A stretch of 64,000 nucleotides of DNA from Rhodeus uyekii. Its lineage: Eukaryota > Chordata > Actinopteri > Cypriniformes > Acheilognathidae. The DNA lies in NCBI GenBank assembly GCA_037043235.1, contig JAWRVZ010000027.1:4155501-4219500 (forward strand), written 5' to 3'. Positions 13,340 through 26,852 of the stretch are shown here, in pieces. The position numbers were made by a program, and so were the translations under genes. How positions within the stretch are numbered: position 1 is the stretch's first letter; each line of letters begins with the position of its first letter. Under the pieces are notes generated by a model that was given only the letters and a program-made list of their open reading frames with translations, was not told where the DNA came from and ran no database searches.

Positions 13340-14196
13340 TTGTATATACTCATATAGAATGTTGTTCTATAAATGTGGCAGTTCACATGAGGCCATGTTG
13401 CACAGCTTTAGGTTTTAGTTAAAGAACAGAACTGCTGATTAAGTTTACTCTATTTTCAGATGCTTGTAGATGTAATTTTAGTTCTCCTGATCCAGCTTCA
13501 GGGTTTAACCCAGATAGGCCACACTGCTGACTCCCAGGTGTGGGCGGCTGAAAACTTCCTGCAACTCTTTCACTCTATGCTGTGGACCTTTCTGAGGGAA
13601 ACCGAACTGCTTTACTAGCTTTTTTGTTTTTGTAAGTGGGTCGGACGGTGCTCTAGTGTACTCTGGTGCCGCAGGCGCTCTCTTCATTAGCAATGGGGTG
13701 GTCAGAGGGCCCAGGTAATGCGCTCCCACGGCACTCGGCAAAGGGGACGGTCATTAATCAGCGGGACATGGCTCCGGAGCCGAGCACATCATTAGGCCCT
13801 GAAACACCACAGGATGCGAAGGTCGCGCTCCCCTGACCCTGCATCAATAAGGCCAGGAATGGTGCCTTAAAGACGGGTATTGCTAGCTAATGCTGGGGTG
13901 GGTCAAACAGAGAAAGGAAGCTGAAAATGATGCTCCGCTTATTATTGACCAAGATGCATTTGTTTAGCATCGGTCAAGTCCACTGTTACTCCCTTTCAAG
14001 TATTGATGTGAAGGCAGTGGAGTTAAATGGCTATATTATGCAGCTTAGAGAGACACCAAACCAATAACTTATATTCAGCTTTCATTATAAAGCCATTTTT
14101 CTACCTTTCTGCAGCCGGAATGCTGCACAAAGTGAAAAGCAAATCAGAACGCAGCCAGTAAGTTTTCTCAACATATATCTTCTTTGTTTCTTTCAG

Positions 14197-14328
14197 ATCT
14201 TGGTGAACTCCATTACCCAGGCTGCACTGCTGTATGAGAACGTGGTGGTGAGCGAAGGGAACCCAATTTTGAGGGACATGCTGTTCAGCCCTGACCATCA
14301 ATACATCTATACGCTCACAGATAAACAG
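14197..14328 (+). CDS. plxna1: Plexin-A exon: end of sema domain
   Basis: 132 nt, 44 codons, starting with ILVNSITQAALLYENVVVSE and ending in TLTDKQ. It is preceded by a pyrimidine-rich tract and TTTCAG, and followed by the donor GTAAGA, so it is bounded by phase-0 introns. The peptide matches the last blade of the plexin sema propeller (ILRDM.FSPDHQY.Y), just before PSI1. Plexins are single-pass semaphorin receptors; the sema domain binds semaphorin outside the cell. The upstream exons, with the signal peptide and the rest of the sema domain, lie outside the window. The next exon begins VSRVPVESC, as expected for class A plexins. Confidence 0.9.
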
Positions 14329-14565
14329 GTAAGACTTCAGGGAGTGTGCTGTTTGACCGTCATGGTCCACGCGTTTATTTGGATAGAATGCTCTGAGAAG
14401 CCCAACAGACAAGCTGTGTGGTTTGGTCACGCACCTGAGTCCCCAAAGACGCCAAACAGAAAGGAAAACACACAGAGAATGAAAATGAAGAGACACTTTT
14501 TTCAAACACTTGGATGAAATAAGCATGAGATTTTACTGTAGCCTTTGTTTGCCTTGATTTTTACA

Positions 14566-14690
14566 TTCAGGTATTTGACAGACGCTTTTATCCAAATTGA
14601 CTTACTGTACTTTTACAGTTTACAGTTTACATTATATCAGTGTATATTTTTTCCTGGGAATCAAACCCATGTCTGTGTTGTTGCTAGCAC
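14566..14690. repeat. Fragment of a common fish SINE/LINE-tail repeat
   Basis: Contains ACAGACGCTTTTATCCAAAT, then GACTTAC, then CCTGGGAATCAAACCCATG and TTGCTAGCAC, in the order known from a very common fish interspersed repeat. A short piece of the same repeat in the opposite orientation (AAAAGCATCTGCTAAACGAA) is at 43482-43501. Confidence 0.5.
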
Positions 14691-15742
14691 TGACCTGTTC
14701 TGTTTGAGACTATTTTGTACTTTTTTTTTTCTCTTTTTTTTTACTTTAATATTAAATTGTGTTTTTTATGGGGGGTGGGGGGGAACTAATGATTCTAAAA
14801 ATAGACAATTTGATTTAGACACAATATAGGCTTTTTCACATAATTAGCATAATTAGTCTAACATGAATTTTAACAGAACATGAAACCTATTTTTACAACC
14901 TTTGTTGTTGTTGTTGTTATTATTATTATTATTATTTTTATCATTGTTATTATGTTGGGACATTTAATCATTTAATTACATTTTCTAACCCATATTCTCA
15001 TAATAATAATAATAATAAATTTGTTCATTTCAATCATTTTTTGTAAAGAAATTTTTATGTTGGGACAATTTACACAATTTATTTATCTTCTAATTAATTT
15101 CAAACATTTAAAGTCTGCATGAAACAGAAGCTGCGGCTGAATTTACTTAAGAATTGTGATGCATTTTCTTAGTAAAACGGAATATTGAGAGATAAATGTG
15201 GCTTGTTTTTTCTCTCTCTGGGAGTTGATTGAATCTAGAAAAGTAGGCATCTCATTTAACTAGTTGTTAATGCTCTACCCAATGATGTCAAACTGACGTC
15301 ATAAGAGAAGAAAAGCTATTCCAGAGGAGAAGCACGTTTTCAGTTTTTGATTAAAGATTAAGAAAACAAGTTTTTTTTTTTTGGTTGATTAACTTGCATG
15401 GATTAATGGACTGGTAATGCGCACTAACAAAGTAAATGGGGTCAATTTTGATTTCTTTAAGCTTTTGCCAATACAAATTATTTCATTTGTACCCAAACCT
15501 TTGATTGATAAGTGTATGCAGCAGCTGGGTTTGACATCAATTTTATGAATTAATGAATTTTGAAGATGTGTGTTATTACAAAAAATATATATATATTTTT
15601 TTTATTCTGCACAGATTCACATGATGGATTTGTTAGAGTTTGTGTCTGAGCATGTGTGAAAAAGACAGACCCAGAACGTCTCTTGATTGTCTGCATGTGA
15701 TATTCGACACTGTGTCGGCCCCCTTCCCACTTTTCCCCACAT

Positions 15743-15763
15743 ACACACACACACACACACACA
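15743..15763. repeat. (AC)n microsatellite
   Basis: About 10 AC units. Confidence 0.9.
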
Positions 15764-17257
15764 AGCGGCGGCGCCTCTGGTAATTCACCACTTATCAGAG
15801 AAAATTGAGGAAGGGCTTCTCTGATCTTTTTTGATGGAAAAGAAAGCGTCCAAACCTCCTATCACCCCCACCATCCCCCTTTTTACTGAGACCGAATGCT
15901 GGAGAATTCTCTCTCCTCTTTTTCTCTTTCCGTCTTGCTCCTTCCTTTGTTTTCCTCTCGCCTCTTTCTTTGTGCTTTCATGTTCTCCTCACTAAGGGCT
16001 GATTGGAGTGCTTCCTGTCTTCCTCTCATTAAAGGGCATTTCCTTCATCACCGTAACCCCATTCACTCTCCGCTGGCCCACACAGCCTCTGATTAGAGCA
16101 CCGCACCACAGCGCCAGGCTCAAAAAAGTCCTTAAACCCTGATCAAATGCAAACCTGAAAGCATTTATTGTACGGTTTAATGTCAGGGATTAAGAGGAAA
16201 TACATGACAAAATTATTGCAAGCATTTAAAAACTCTGTATTTTCATTATCAAACTGCAAAAAACTCCTTTTTACTACTAGTTTCAAAAAAGCATACTAGT
16301 TTACATAAATGATTCACAATATTAACATAATATTGCGATAATTGTTTAATGCTTAAAAACGTTCATACATCATGGTAGTATTTGTTTGTACTGCCTTTAT
16401 GCTGATTTCAATTTAAAAAAATAATTATGTCCAGAGTGGATGAGATTCCTTTGTATAACTGTATTCATATTGCTTCATATCCTGCTGTATTACATTGATG
16501 AGAACATAAAAAATAATACTTTGAATGCATTACAGTATATAGCTGTTATACGTGTTACATTTAATAATGTAAATAAGTCAAAGTAATGGTCATTTTCCTT
16601 TTTTGTAAAATATGCATTCTTGGTTTTTTTTGGGGGGGGTTAGATATGACACGGATGTGTTCTTGTGAGATTGACTTTATAATACACATTGTAATCATAT
16701 TTTGTCATAAATATTTTAAGCTACAGTTAAAATGCTTATCTATTCATGGCTACACCTTTAAAGAGTCTAATGCATTATAAAACATGACGATTGTACGTTA
16801 TGCTCTAGATGGCTCCATGAATAGGGAAGTACTATAATGTATTATAACTGCTTTTAATTATTTATCATGCAACAGATTCTAAGGGTATTATGGTTGCATT
16901 AAGAATACATTTACAATGCATTATATATACAGGTTTCATAGAAAGTGTGTCCGTGTGTTAATATTATTTTTTTAATTAGTAGTTTTTGGTGAACAAGCTC
17001 TTGCTAAAGGATACATTCCACAGTTCAAATGTACTCTAGAAGTAACAGACAAGGAGAAAATGTCTGGTCATATGGGATCTGACCTTGTATTGGTCAGTAA
17101 TTTACAAACCAAGCCCAACTGCTGACCTTTAACCTCACCCTTATTCGGTTCTGAGTCGTTTACTATTGAGTGTAGTTGCACCGTTCTGCAGGAGAGATTT
17201 ACGCTATGAATGAAGGAGCTAGTCTGACAATGCTAGATGATTTTGTCTCTGCTTTGA

Positions 17258-17262
<5 letters not shown>

Positions 17263-17296
<34 letters not shown>

Positions 17297-17301
17297 ACAC
17301 C

Positions 17302-17370
<69 letters not shown>
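17263..17370. repeat. (AC)n microsatellite, ~107 bp
   Basis: Long AC tract with a few CCCAC and CATAC interruptions near 17295-17309. Confidence 0.96.
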
Positions 17371-18486
17371 GGCTAGACATACAAAAACAAGTTAGCTGCT
17401 TAAACCCTGCAATCCGTCAGCGCTTGGTGATAATTGTTTTTAATGTATCCTCGTCTTCAGATGGAAAAGTTTCTGTAATTGCTATAGATGGTTTCTATAT
17501 GAGTGCCTCTGATACGGACTGCGTGTAGATTGCGTGTGGAGAGGGCGAGGTTGATAACCCTTCAACACATTAACTTAGAGCAAGAAGCGTTAGGCTAACG
17601 TTCTTTAAATGGAGCTGTGTGTATTCGCTCTGCACTTGGACTGATATTGATTTAAGTGCAGCTGTAAATGGCTTTGTTGTGAAAGAAGGTTTTATGGACG
17701 AAGAATATTTGAACTATTATACAAACGAGGGGGAGGAAGTGCTTCTCTAGCAGGAAGTTGTGCACATAGCACTAGCGGTGGTCACACAGAGTGATGAACT
17801 GCCTCTTTGGAGGTTGAGAGTCATTGCAATTGAGATTTTGCAGAGCAGTGTTGCTGTGGTCAGCCTGTGGGTGAGAATGTAAAACCTTTAGGGCCCTTTG
17901 GTCAGATCATTGCTATGGAAAGAGAGCAGACAGACCGGCTTTGATTTCTTTGGCCTATTGACCTGTTCATTGGCCTTTCTTAATAAATGGTCCTGGTCTT
18001 TTTGTGGACAGTTCATGAGTACATGTTAGCTTAAAGACAAAAATGCTTGATTTTGTGCTTTCTCCCTGTTTGAAGTAACTTTTCTGGAGATGTAAACAAT
18101 GCTTGGTGATGCTAGTGTGCTATTAGTGTTTCTTTGCAGTTAAAAATGTGCAAATAAAAAAGATTATTAGATTATGTTTTACAAGAAAATGCTATTTTAG
18201 TCTTTGTACTTGTTATACACACACACTAACAGTGGTGTGAAAAAGGGTTTGCCCCCTTCCTGATTTCTTAATGTTTTCGCATGTTTGACACACTTAAATG
18301 TTTCAGATCGTCAAACAAATGTATATATTAGTCAAAGATGACACAAGTAAACACAAAATGTAGTTTTTAAATGAAGGTTGTTATTATTAAAGGAAAACAA
18401 AATCCAAACCTACATGGCCATGTGCAAAAAAGTGTAACTTAAATAGGACCTGCCTGACAAAGTGAAGTAGATCAAAAGATCTTCGA

Positions 18487-18640
18487 AAGTCAAGTCAAGT
18501 CAAGTCAAGTCACCTTTATTTATATAGCGCTTTTTACAATGTAGATTGTTTCAAAGCAGCTTTACAGGAAAAACAATATAAACAAAGTTTGTTTGGCTGA
18601 ACAGAAGCCCCAAAAGAGCAGCTGAATCAATACAATTGAT
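18487..18640. mobile_element. Nested short repeat inside the Tc1-like element
   Basis: Starts with a run of AGTCA pentamers, then CACCTTTATTTATATAGCGC and CAAAGCAGCTTTACAGG. This is a widespread fish repeat motif. It interrupts the Tc1 leader just before the transposase start region, since Tc1-type sequence resumes at about 18645 (AAAAGCTAGACATCGTG). The insertion is therefore younger than the Tc1 copy. Confidence 0.65.
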
Positions 18641-18659
18641 GAATTTTAAAAGCTAGACA

Positions 18660-19190
18660 TCGTGCAGAGGAACAAATTTAGGAACAAATGAGAAAGAAAG
18701 TAATTGAGATCTATAATTCTGGAAAAGGTTATAAAGCTATTTTTAAAGCTTTTGGACTCCAGCGAACTACAGTGAGAGCAATTATCTACAAATGCTGAAA
18801 ACATGGAACAGTGGTGAACCTTTCCAGGAGTGACCGGCCTACCAAAATTACCCCAAGAGCACAGTGATTACTCATCCAACAGTTCACAAAAGACCCCAGA
18901 ACAACATCCAAACAACTGCAGGCCTCGTTTGCCTCAGTTAAGATCAATGTTCATGACTCCACAATAAGACAGAGACTGGGCAAAAATGGCCTGCATGGCA
19001 GCGATCCAAGACAAAAACCACTGCTGATCAAAAAGGCTTGTCTCATTTTTGCCAGAAAACATCTTGATGATCCCCAAAACTTTTGGGAAACCACTCTCAA
19101 AATTTGCACTTTTTGAAAGGTGTGTGTCCCATTACATCTGGCGTAAAAGTGACACCACTTTTCAGAAAAAAACATACCACCAATAAAATA
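18660..19190 (+). pseudogene. Tc1-like transposase pseudogene
   Basis: Broken copy of a Tc1-family transposase, the DDE enzyme that cuts and pastes the element. Recognisable parts are the N-terminal paired-type helix-turn-helix (about 18680-18800), a linker, and pieces of the pre-catalytic region (ACTTTTGGGAAA near 19080). The stretch expected to carry the first acidic residue is deleted, and everything after the SVKYG-like position is gone. In-frame stops are present. It is flanked by inverted repeats of the same element. Confidence 0.8.
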
Positions 19191-22063
19191 TGGCAAGCAC
19201 TTTTTCACACAGGGCCATTTAGGCTTGGATTTTGTTTTCCTTAATAATAACAACCTTCATTTACAAACTGTATTTTATGTTTACTTGTTATATTCGACCA
19301 ATATTTACATTTCCTTCCTGAAACATGTAAGTGTGAAAAAATATGCACAAAAAAAAAAAGAAATCAGGAAGGGGGCAAACTCTTTTTCACACCACTGTAT
19401 GTATATAGATAACACGTGAATGAACCTCATTGGTTGCAGAAGCTCAAACATGCTGCGTAACATGAGAATGAACCTCATTGGTTCTTGCATGTCAAGAGAA
19501 CATGTTTGAGCTTCCGTTTACCACAACTGTGAGTTGATGAAAGTTTATATGTTAATAAAAGCTTAAATTCAAATTCAGATCTTTATGGCTTAAGCCTCAT
19601 CCTCCGTTGTTTCCTATTTTGCCAGAGTTACCTTTTGCATTGCTGTTATCTTTAAGTGCATCTGTAAAATTCAGCTACAAATGTGGAAATCATGCTGTTT
19701 ATTGTGTCCACCTGCAACGCTTCATCCTGCTGGTGCTGAAGTGGGTTTGGATGTTCAGGATGAGGTGAATGAGTTTCACAGGCCACTCTCTCTCATCGTC
19801 TGTAGCCGCTACACACCAAGACCCAAAGGACCGAGCAAAAGAGAGAAGTGGAAATTAATTGGTTTGAAGCAATTTGTTCTGTCTTCTTTCCTTCATCTAT
19901 CTTTTTTCTTTTCTTTCTCTCCTCTCTTTTAAGTGGTCTTCCTCCTATGGAGGAAGGAGTCAATGGGAGAGATGCCCCAGGGGTCATTTTCTTTCAAATA
20001 GCGGGTCCTCTCTCTCCCTCTCGCTCCGTCTCGCTGAGATATTGCCGTCTCTTTGAGAACTGACAGCGGTCGTAGGAGATGGATTGTGATTGGATCACTC
20101 CAGCTTCCTTGAAGCCATCTTTCATTAATTTTTCTCTCCCCACATTCACTTCTTTCCCTGTTTATCGTAATCTGAGGCATCTCGCCATCTCTCTTGTCAA
20201 CAGCACTGGCTAACAAGCCTCCGTCGCGTCTCTAGCCCGAGTCACGTATTTTTACTCCAGGTTTTATTATGTTTGAGGAGGTAGACGAACAACGACTGTT
20301 CTCCCGTGAAAGCCAGAGATGTTATTGTTCCCTTTTGAATCTAGCGAACAACAACTTTCAAGACGGTCCGTAAATGCAATCACACCGTAATCCAGCATTT
20401 CTATCCGTCCGATATTTTAATATGTTGACTTCCGTACCTTAGGCTTACAGAGATATCACACAGCATTAGAGAAGAGACCAGGACCCTAATGTTCAGTGAT
20501 ATTGCTGTTTCTTTCCCCATTTCTCGCTGATCTGGCGGAAGATGTGCCGTATGTTGTTCACGTCCGCCTCCCCCTTTGCTGCTTACATTTTTTATTTTTT
20601 TTACTTTCTCCATTTGTATCTCTTCATTGGATAATAGAAACTGCAGGCGGAGGCGCATGTTTTGCCTCAAACATCAAAAACTCCATTTCGTCTGGTTGAC
20701 AGAACAATTTTCCATTTCCCATATTCACACCCACTTAATTAAAAGTTGCTGATAGCCCCAACATCTCTTTCCGCCGCTCTGGGGGCTGCGGGAAGACATA
20801 AAGCTGTCCCATACTAAGCGAGAAGAAACTTCGATTAGCGTTAGCTTGATTTAAACTGCGCACGCTGCCGTTCGGACGATAAAGTTTACAACGTTTATCT
20901 GAGGCTTGGAGGAAATTCTGAAAAAAGTCCATCTATGGATTTGTCAGTTTGGTATATTGCTCATCTAGTTTGGGGAGATATTGTTTATGCTTTTTTGGTG
21001 ACTCATGAAACCTGTCAAGAACGTGTCCGGATCGTATATCACATCAGAATGAAAAGGAAGAAATATGAAATTATATTTGGACTTCAAGAAAGTCAATGAG
21101 TTTAGTTTCTTTTTTGCATTTTGACAATATTTTCATGATTTTGAAGTGCATTCAACCTCAAATCTCATCATTGTAATGTAAAATATATCAAAATCTCATT
21201 GTCATTACTGTAATAAAGGAAGAATATTTACTTTAATACATACATATAGAACAGGGAAACTTTAAATCATAAAAAAAGACTACGATACGGCATCATTTAA
21301 AGTAATCAAATGTGAAGACTATCCAGTGTTATTTTATTGTAAAAATGAAATACAGATTAATGCTTACAATTAAACGTACAAAAGTTGTTCAATTAATAGA
21401 AGAGAGCGATTTTCTTTTTCTTATATATAGTCACACTCACGCATATCACAGACTTTCAGTTTGCATCTTTAGTTTGTTGTCCTGGATGTGGATTAGATTC
21501 ATAATCACTGTCAGCTGTGTTGTTAACTCATTTGCACTCATAAGTTCCTCGGTTTCTGTTTTCAGTTGTCCAGTCTCATCAGTGTTTTGGTTGTTGTTTT
21601 TGTTTGCCTGCCTCTGTTTGGATTTACCTCTTACTGATACTATTTAAGACCATCGTGTGTGTTACCAAGCAAGTTCATGACATGTATATGTACATATTAA
21701 CACACTTTATTATTATTATTAGTTGTGTTTTTGTATCTCTATAAAATAATGTACAGGAATTTATTTGATATTTCAATAAATAAATATTTCTTTCTTTTTT
21801 TCTTTGGTGTGAAATACGACCCGGACATGTTTCTGTGAAACTGACGACTTTCAACAGCGGCACTTGGCTCCATCACCAAGTATAGTGCCCAGTGTGTGTC
21901 CTCTGTGGACGCATATGTGGGTTTGAAAGCATGTGTATATTTGTACATGCGTATCACTCCCTCGTCAGACGCTTTTGATGATAACGACAGTGCTTGTATT
22001 GTTTCTTCACATAGCTGCACCTCATGGCTTCTGTGTAACACAGTACAGTGAGGAAACTCTACA

Positions 22064-22065
<2 letters not shown>

Positions 22066-22098
<33 letters not shown>
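22066..22098. repeat. (CT)n microsatellite
   Basis: Sixteen CT units, uninterrupted. Confidence 0.93.
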
Positions 22099-22101
<3 letters not shown>

Positions 22102-24956
22102 GGTCAGTGTTCTTCTGTACTTCTCTATCAGAAGGCCAAGAGGAAGTATCAGCTGGCTGTAATCTGATTTGTGTGGCGGACGTCTTAATATAGGCAATGC
22201 GACAAGACGGAAGGAGAAACTGCCAGCTCTTTAGGTCACTCTATGTGTGTGTGTGTGTTGAAGTAGTAGTAAATGCACATGCATGTAAATGTATAAGTTT
22301 GAACACACTTGACAAAATTTGCTAAAAGTTTATGCGAAAATACTTGAACTTAATTTTATAGACTAATATAAACTGAAATGACTCGATTTTCTCACTTTTT
22401 AAATTTATTTAAAAAAATTATATATATATATATAATTACAGAATGGGAAAAAGGAGGCTAGCAGAGAAGAAAAGCTAGAAAAATGTTTTTTTTTTTTTTT
22501 TTTTTCTTTTTTTTTTTAGAAAATTGAGTATATATACAGTATATGGAGTGATAGGCCCTTTGAATTTGAAGTGTGTCCAAATGTTGACAGGCAGTGTAAT
22601 CACATCTACATAGACAAAGATGCTTACAGCAATTAAAAGCAGATCACAGTTCACCTCACAGCTGGACGAAGCCATTTATGGCCTTCACACACTCATAATT
22701 TTCATACTTTTGCTAGCTTTTCTTCTCTGCTAGCCTCTTTTTTTTCCCATTCCGTCATTTTGCAACACTTAATTTGTTCTTTTTTCCCTCCTTACCGTGA
22801 TTTTACTGAGGAGATCGTCCAGACGTGACATAGTGACCAAGTGAGCCCTTCCAGATGCCAGATGTTGCCATGGTGATATCCATAAACCATGCACGTTCCA
22901 CATACACACACACACACACACAAATCCTTGAATGTGTGCTGGTATTGATAAAGCAGGAGGTTTATTGAGCTCGTAGCTTGAGACTCTACTGACATGAGCG
23001 TTTGTGTTCAATAACACTGCACCATGAAGGCCGTTTCTTCTCGCATACTTTCCCGGTGAGAAACATGGATGGAATTTCGAGTTTGTATTAGAATTTGACA
23101 AACATTTAAGAGATTGGAAAACTAAGTGACTAAAATACCGAACATTATGTTTTACTATTTGTTTATTATGTTAACAGGTGGTTGCTTTATATAACCCTGG
23201 CAAAAGCTACCATTTAAAACTAATTATAGAGTAATTTAAGTATGTAACCAAAATTGATTTTAAACTAGAAGCTGTAGATTATATCTGTGTCTGTCGGTGA
23301 CAAATATGATGGCAGGTCTCCAGAGGGGGCGGAGTCTGCATGTCAGCACACTGTGCTAATTAGACATACTGTTGATTATACTGTCAAGGTAGTGCCTGGG
23401 AAAGTATGTCTGGTATAATAAAACAATCATTTTGTGGGTCTTTTGCCACTTTATTAATGAAGACAGAGCATTTTCTGAGAGAGAGAGAGAGAGAGAGATT
23501 TGAACCCACATGTCTCAGTTTCTCTATAGAGTGTGTACAGTAACCGCTAGTTCATCAAATCCCGATCAGTGAAAAGGAAACAACAGGGTGTTATTTATAT
23601 TTTGATTTTTGTTTTTATTCTCACTCAATTTATAATTTTGCTTGATACTAGAAAAGGTACACTACCATTCAAATGTATTTAATATGAATTATTTGCTGTT
23701 GTTTTGAGCATTCTGTTAACCCAAGAATCTTAAAATTGAATGTATTATGCTTTCCACAAATGCACCTGCCTATTTTAATAATTAATAACACAGAAAGCAA
23801 TAAGCTACGAAAGGTTGTGCTTTACCTTGATTTTACCATGGTTGAGAAAATCCCCATAACTGTGGTAAAATCACTGTAATGTGCAGCTTCAGGTTGGCTC
23901 ATAATATTTATAATATCCATCCACACCAATATGGTTAAATACATCAATATTCAAGATATAATTAAATATTAAATGCATAGATCATTCTAACTGTAAACTG
24001 TTTACAGTTACCAATTGATATGCAGGTGTGAATATTTGAATACTCTTGGTGTTACGGGTACATCCCGTCAGTTATATGACCGCAGTTTTTGCGTCCCAGG
24101 ATGCCGTTTATCTTCTAAACGGTGTTGGGACTCCCAGGGTGACCTTATAACCCTGACTCAGATTAACCATGGACATTTACCCCACAGGGCTTTCATCGGT
24201 TTGATGGCGATACATAATTTATGTTGGGTGTGGGAGACTTTCTTTAAGAAATGGAACCTATATTAGAAGAGCTTTGCTTCTCCAGCTGGACTTAATACGG
24301 TTTTGGAGCAACAAGTACTGTCACCGTGTACCAGGAGACAACCTGCAAATGGTTTTGGCTGCATGGAATCTCTCTTTCTCTCTTTCTCTTTCTTCTTTTT
24401 TTTCTTTCATCCTCTCCCTCTAGGCTGTGTCTGGCTTCCTGGCCATGATCTATGGTTTCATCTGCCATTTCTTCTTTTGTGCAAGGCCAAATTGAAGATA
24501 GATGAACAGGGAGGGCTTAGAAGGGGGGTGCTAAAAGAAAGAAAAGGCCTCCTAGTCTAGAAAGTTTGCTGTTTCTAAATTAGACTGTGTCACTTTAGGG
24601 GGGGAGGGGCGAAAGATTGACCTATTCATTTGGACTGCGTGTTCATGGAAAATGTGTACTTGGTCTCTGAGGTGTGTGTGTTTTGGGGATGAAAAAATAA
24701 GCCATCGATCATCACAGCCACGTTTAGAGCATGACCAATTTTTGGCCCAAATTGCACAGATGGCGCAATTACATGCACTGGGTTCGTCCAAACCTCACAC
24801 ATAATAAAGAAAACATACTATCCTCAATTACATCTGCACAGACCTTCCCAGATATTTGGCGTTCGAACTCTGACAAGGCTCAGGAACAAGGCGTTATGAA
24901 CTGTAAATGTGTCAGTTTTCATTGCTGGCACAGTTTAAGGCATTTATTTTTTTATT

Positions 24957-25026
24957 TTTTAGGTAAACCTTTTATTTTGATTTTAGTATTTTATTGAAAT
25001 ATGATTGAAATATATATGTGTGTGTT

Positions 25027-25088
<62 letters not shown>

Positions 25089-25231
25089 TGTTTGTATAAA
25101 ATATTGAAATGAAAATTAAATGTTTAATACATATAAAATATAAGAATACGAAAGAAGAAATTAAATAAATATATTGAATATAAATTGAATATATAAAATA
25201 AAAGGATTTTAAAATAAAAGTTTACCTAAAA
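24957..25231. repeat. Foldback AT-rich element around a (TG)(TA)(CA) core
   Basis: 24957-24978 (TTTTAGGTAAACCTTTTATT...) and 25211-25231 are reverse complements except for one extra C. The centre (25018-25088) is TG-TA-CA repeat, itself self-complementary. No obvious target duplication, so this may be a decayed MITE or a replication-generated palindrome. Confidence 0.7.
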
Positions 25232-26751
25232 ATTAAAAAAGTACATATATAAAGGAAATATATTTCAATATTTTATTGAAAAACAAACATATGTCTTGAC
25301 ACAAATTAAACTGTCTCTATTTGTCCCATTTTTTGTTCTGTCGGACTCTTATGGGCGGTCCAGGCTAATTTCTGAGCGACTCAGTTCGAACACAACTCTC
25401 TCTGCGCTCTCTGATTGAGAGAGTTTTCTATTGTGACCCAAATGCCTCGTTTTGCAGATGTTATTTATATTTAATACACCCCTTGCTTCTCCTCCTCTTG
25501 TAGAGAGATGAATGGTTTCTCTTTCAGCCATTTAAATAGAGAGGAATCAGAGCTCTCTCTCTCTCTCATATGAATGGCTGCTGTATAATAGTCTCCAGCC
25601 CTGACGTTTAAACAAAGAGCAGAGGTAGGACACAGTACTCAACTCTCCGATTGGAAAATTGGCTTAATTGAAATGTTCCAGACGCCGAACACTCCCTATC
25701 CCAAAGAACTGCAATCTCTCATTCTTTAATGGCAGACCCCAAAATCCTTTGTGTTTATCAAACTGTTTCTTTAGCACTCTGTCGCCATTTTCTTAGTTTT
25801 GTTTATGTTTTTAGTACTTCCGTGCTGTCATATTAGGCACTAAAAATTGGCACTTTAACAGTATATGCATGCATGGATGGATTTTCACAACTTTTTCAAC
25901 CACTTTGGACTTTATTTGAGCTTGTTGCAAACATCCTTTGATGCCTATATAAATAAAATTGCTGTCTAGGTAGGAAGCTGTCTAGATTTGGAATAGAGCC
26001 ATTGAGTCTCCTGAGAGCCGATCGATTGCCTGTCAGACATTATGATGGCTGAGTGAAACTATATGAAAGTAGACATGTGTAGGTGGCTCACAATATTTCT
26101 CAGTGTGTTTCAGCCAGCTGTTCTCACTGTTGGACATTTGTAATATGCAAGGTGTCTGTGTGAATGAGTAAGTGTGTGTTTGTTGAACTGCTGACAGTGA
26201 TGGTGAATGTGGCAACCTCTGTTTTGGGCAGCAGTGCTCAGATTTCACATAGCACTCTGAAAGCATCAACGAGGTTGATCATTAGATATTTCCATCTGTC
26301 TGTCTTGCCACAGCAATGCCGTAACTGTGGGTTTGATCCTTCATGAACGTGATAAAAGGCATGCCTTCCTTGAATTCAAAGTAAGCCACTTTGGAAAAAC
26401 AAAAATAAAAACGTTGTTAATGCCTTAAATTGCTTTCATTGCTCTTTCCTTTTTATACTGTTTTTTAAAAGTGGGGGATTAAATTAGTCAAAGATTTTCT
26501 GTGTACAACATTATGCAACAAATGCTGTCAAAGTAGCTTAACTTGAACATTTCCCATAGGACACTTAGAGCTGATTCCAGTCAGACTCTGGCGTTAGCCG
26601 ATTGCTAAGCTAACGGCTCATTACACAGCTAACAGATACTGAGTGGAAAAGTGCTTTTTTTAATTAGATGGAACTATTTTCTAACTGCAACTGGAAATAA
26701 AAACACTAGTGAGATATTTGAGAACTAATTACAAGGCTGGTGTGTCTGTAG

Positions 26752-26852
26752 GTGAGCCGGGTGCCGGTGGAGAGTTGTGAGCAGTACAGCAGCTGTAGCG
26801 AGTGTCTGGCTTCTGGTGATCCCCACTGCGGCTGGTGTGTCCTGCACAGTGT
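26752..26852 (+). CDS. plxna1: Plexin-A exon: first half of PSI1
   Basis: 101 nt, 33 codons plus two bases, with acceptor TGTAG and donor GTGAGT. The peptide VSRVPVESCEQYSSCSECLA is followed by SGDPHCGWCVLHS. It contains the cysteine pattern and the CGWC motif of the PSI (plexin-semaphorin-integrin) domain, a small disulfide-bonded module that sets the angle between the sema propeller and the stalk. RVPVESC...PHCGWCVLH is characteristic of class A plexins, and the wording is nearest A1. The intron that follows is phase 2, so the Val codon is split: GT here and A at 27337. Confidence 0.94.

Larger units (their letters stand above)
18230..19397 (+). mobile_element. Defective Tc1/mariner-like transposon
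   Basis: Terminal inverted repeats: the left end starts CAGTGGTGTGAAAAAGGGTT and the right end is its near-perfect complement, ending CACACCACTG. TA follows the right end; the left flank reads TAA, so the TA target site is blurred. The interior (about 18660-19190) resembles a Tc1 transposase gene, including the helix-turn-helix start (KKVIEIYNSGKGYKAI-like) and PQNNIQTTAG-like stretches. It has stops and frameshifts, lacks the segment around the first catalytic aspartate, and jumps from the mid-gene AATAAAATATGG directly to the 3' end. It cannot encode an active enzyme. Confidence 0.88.
14329..26751 (+). other. plxna1: Plexin intron, 12.4 kb, phase 0
   Basis: Donor GTAAGA, acceptor CTGTAG. 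It holds a short fish repeat (14566-14690), CA/AC tracts, a defective Tc1-like element (18230-19397) with a nested insertion, CT tracts, and a foldback AT-rich repeat (24957-25231). Line 23660-23790 has a weak match to the hAT-like family. I recognise nothing in 14691-15740, 15765-17262, 17371-18229, 19398-22065, 22100-23659 and 25232-26751 beyond AT-rich DNA and short low-complexity runs such as the purine/pyrimidine stretch near 19880-19930. Confidence 0.8.

Noticed and set aside
21420..21682. Possible degenerate LTR (TATTTAAG at 21641, ending TTCATGACA)
   Set aside because: Could not find matching TG start, duplication or poly(A) signal in the expected order.
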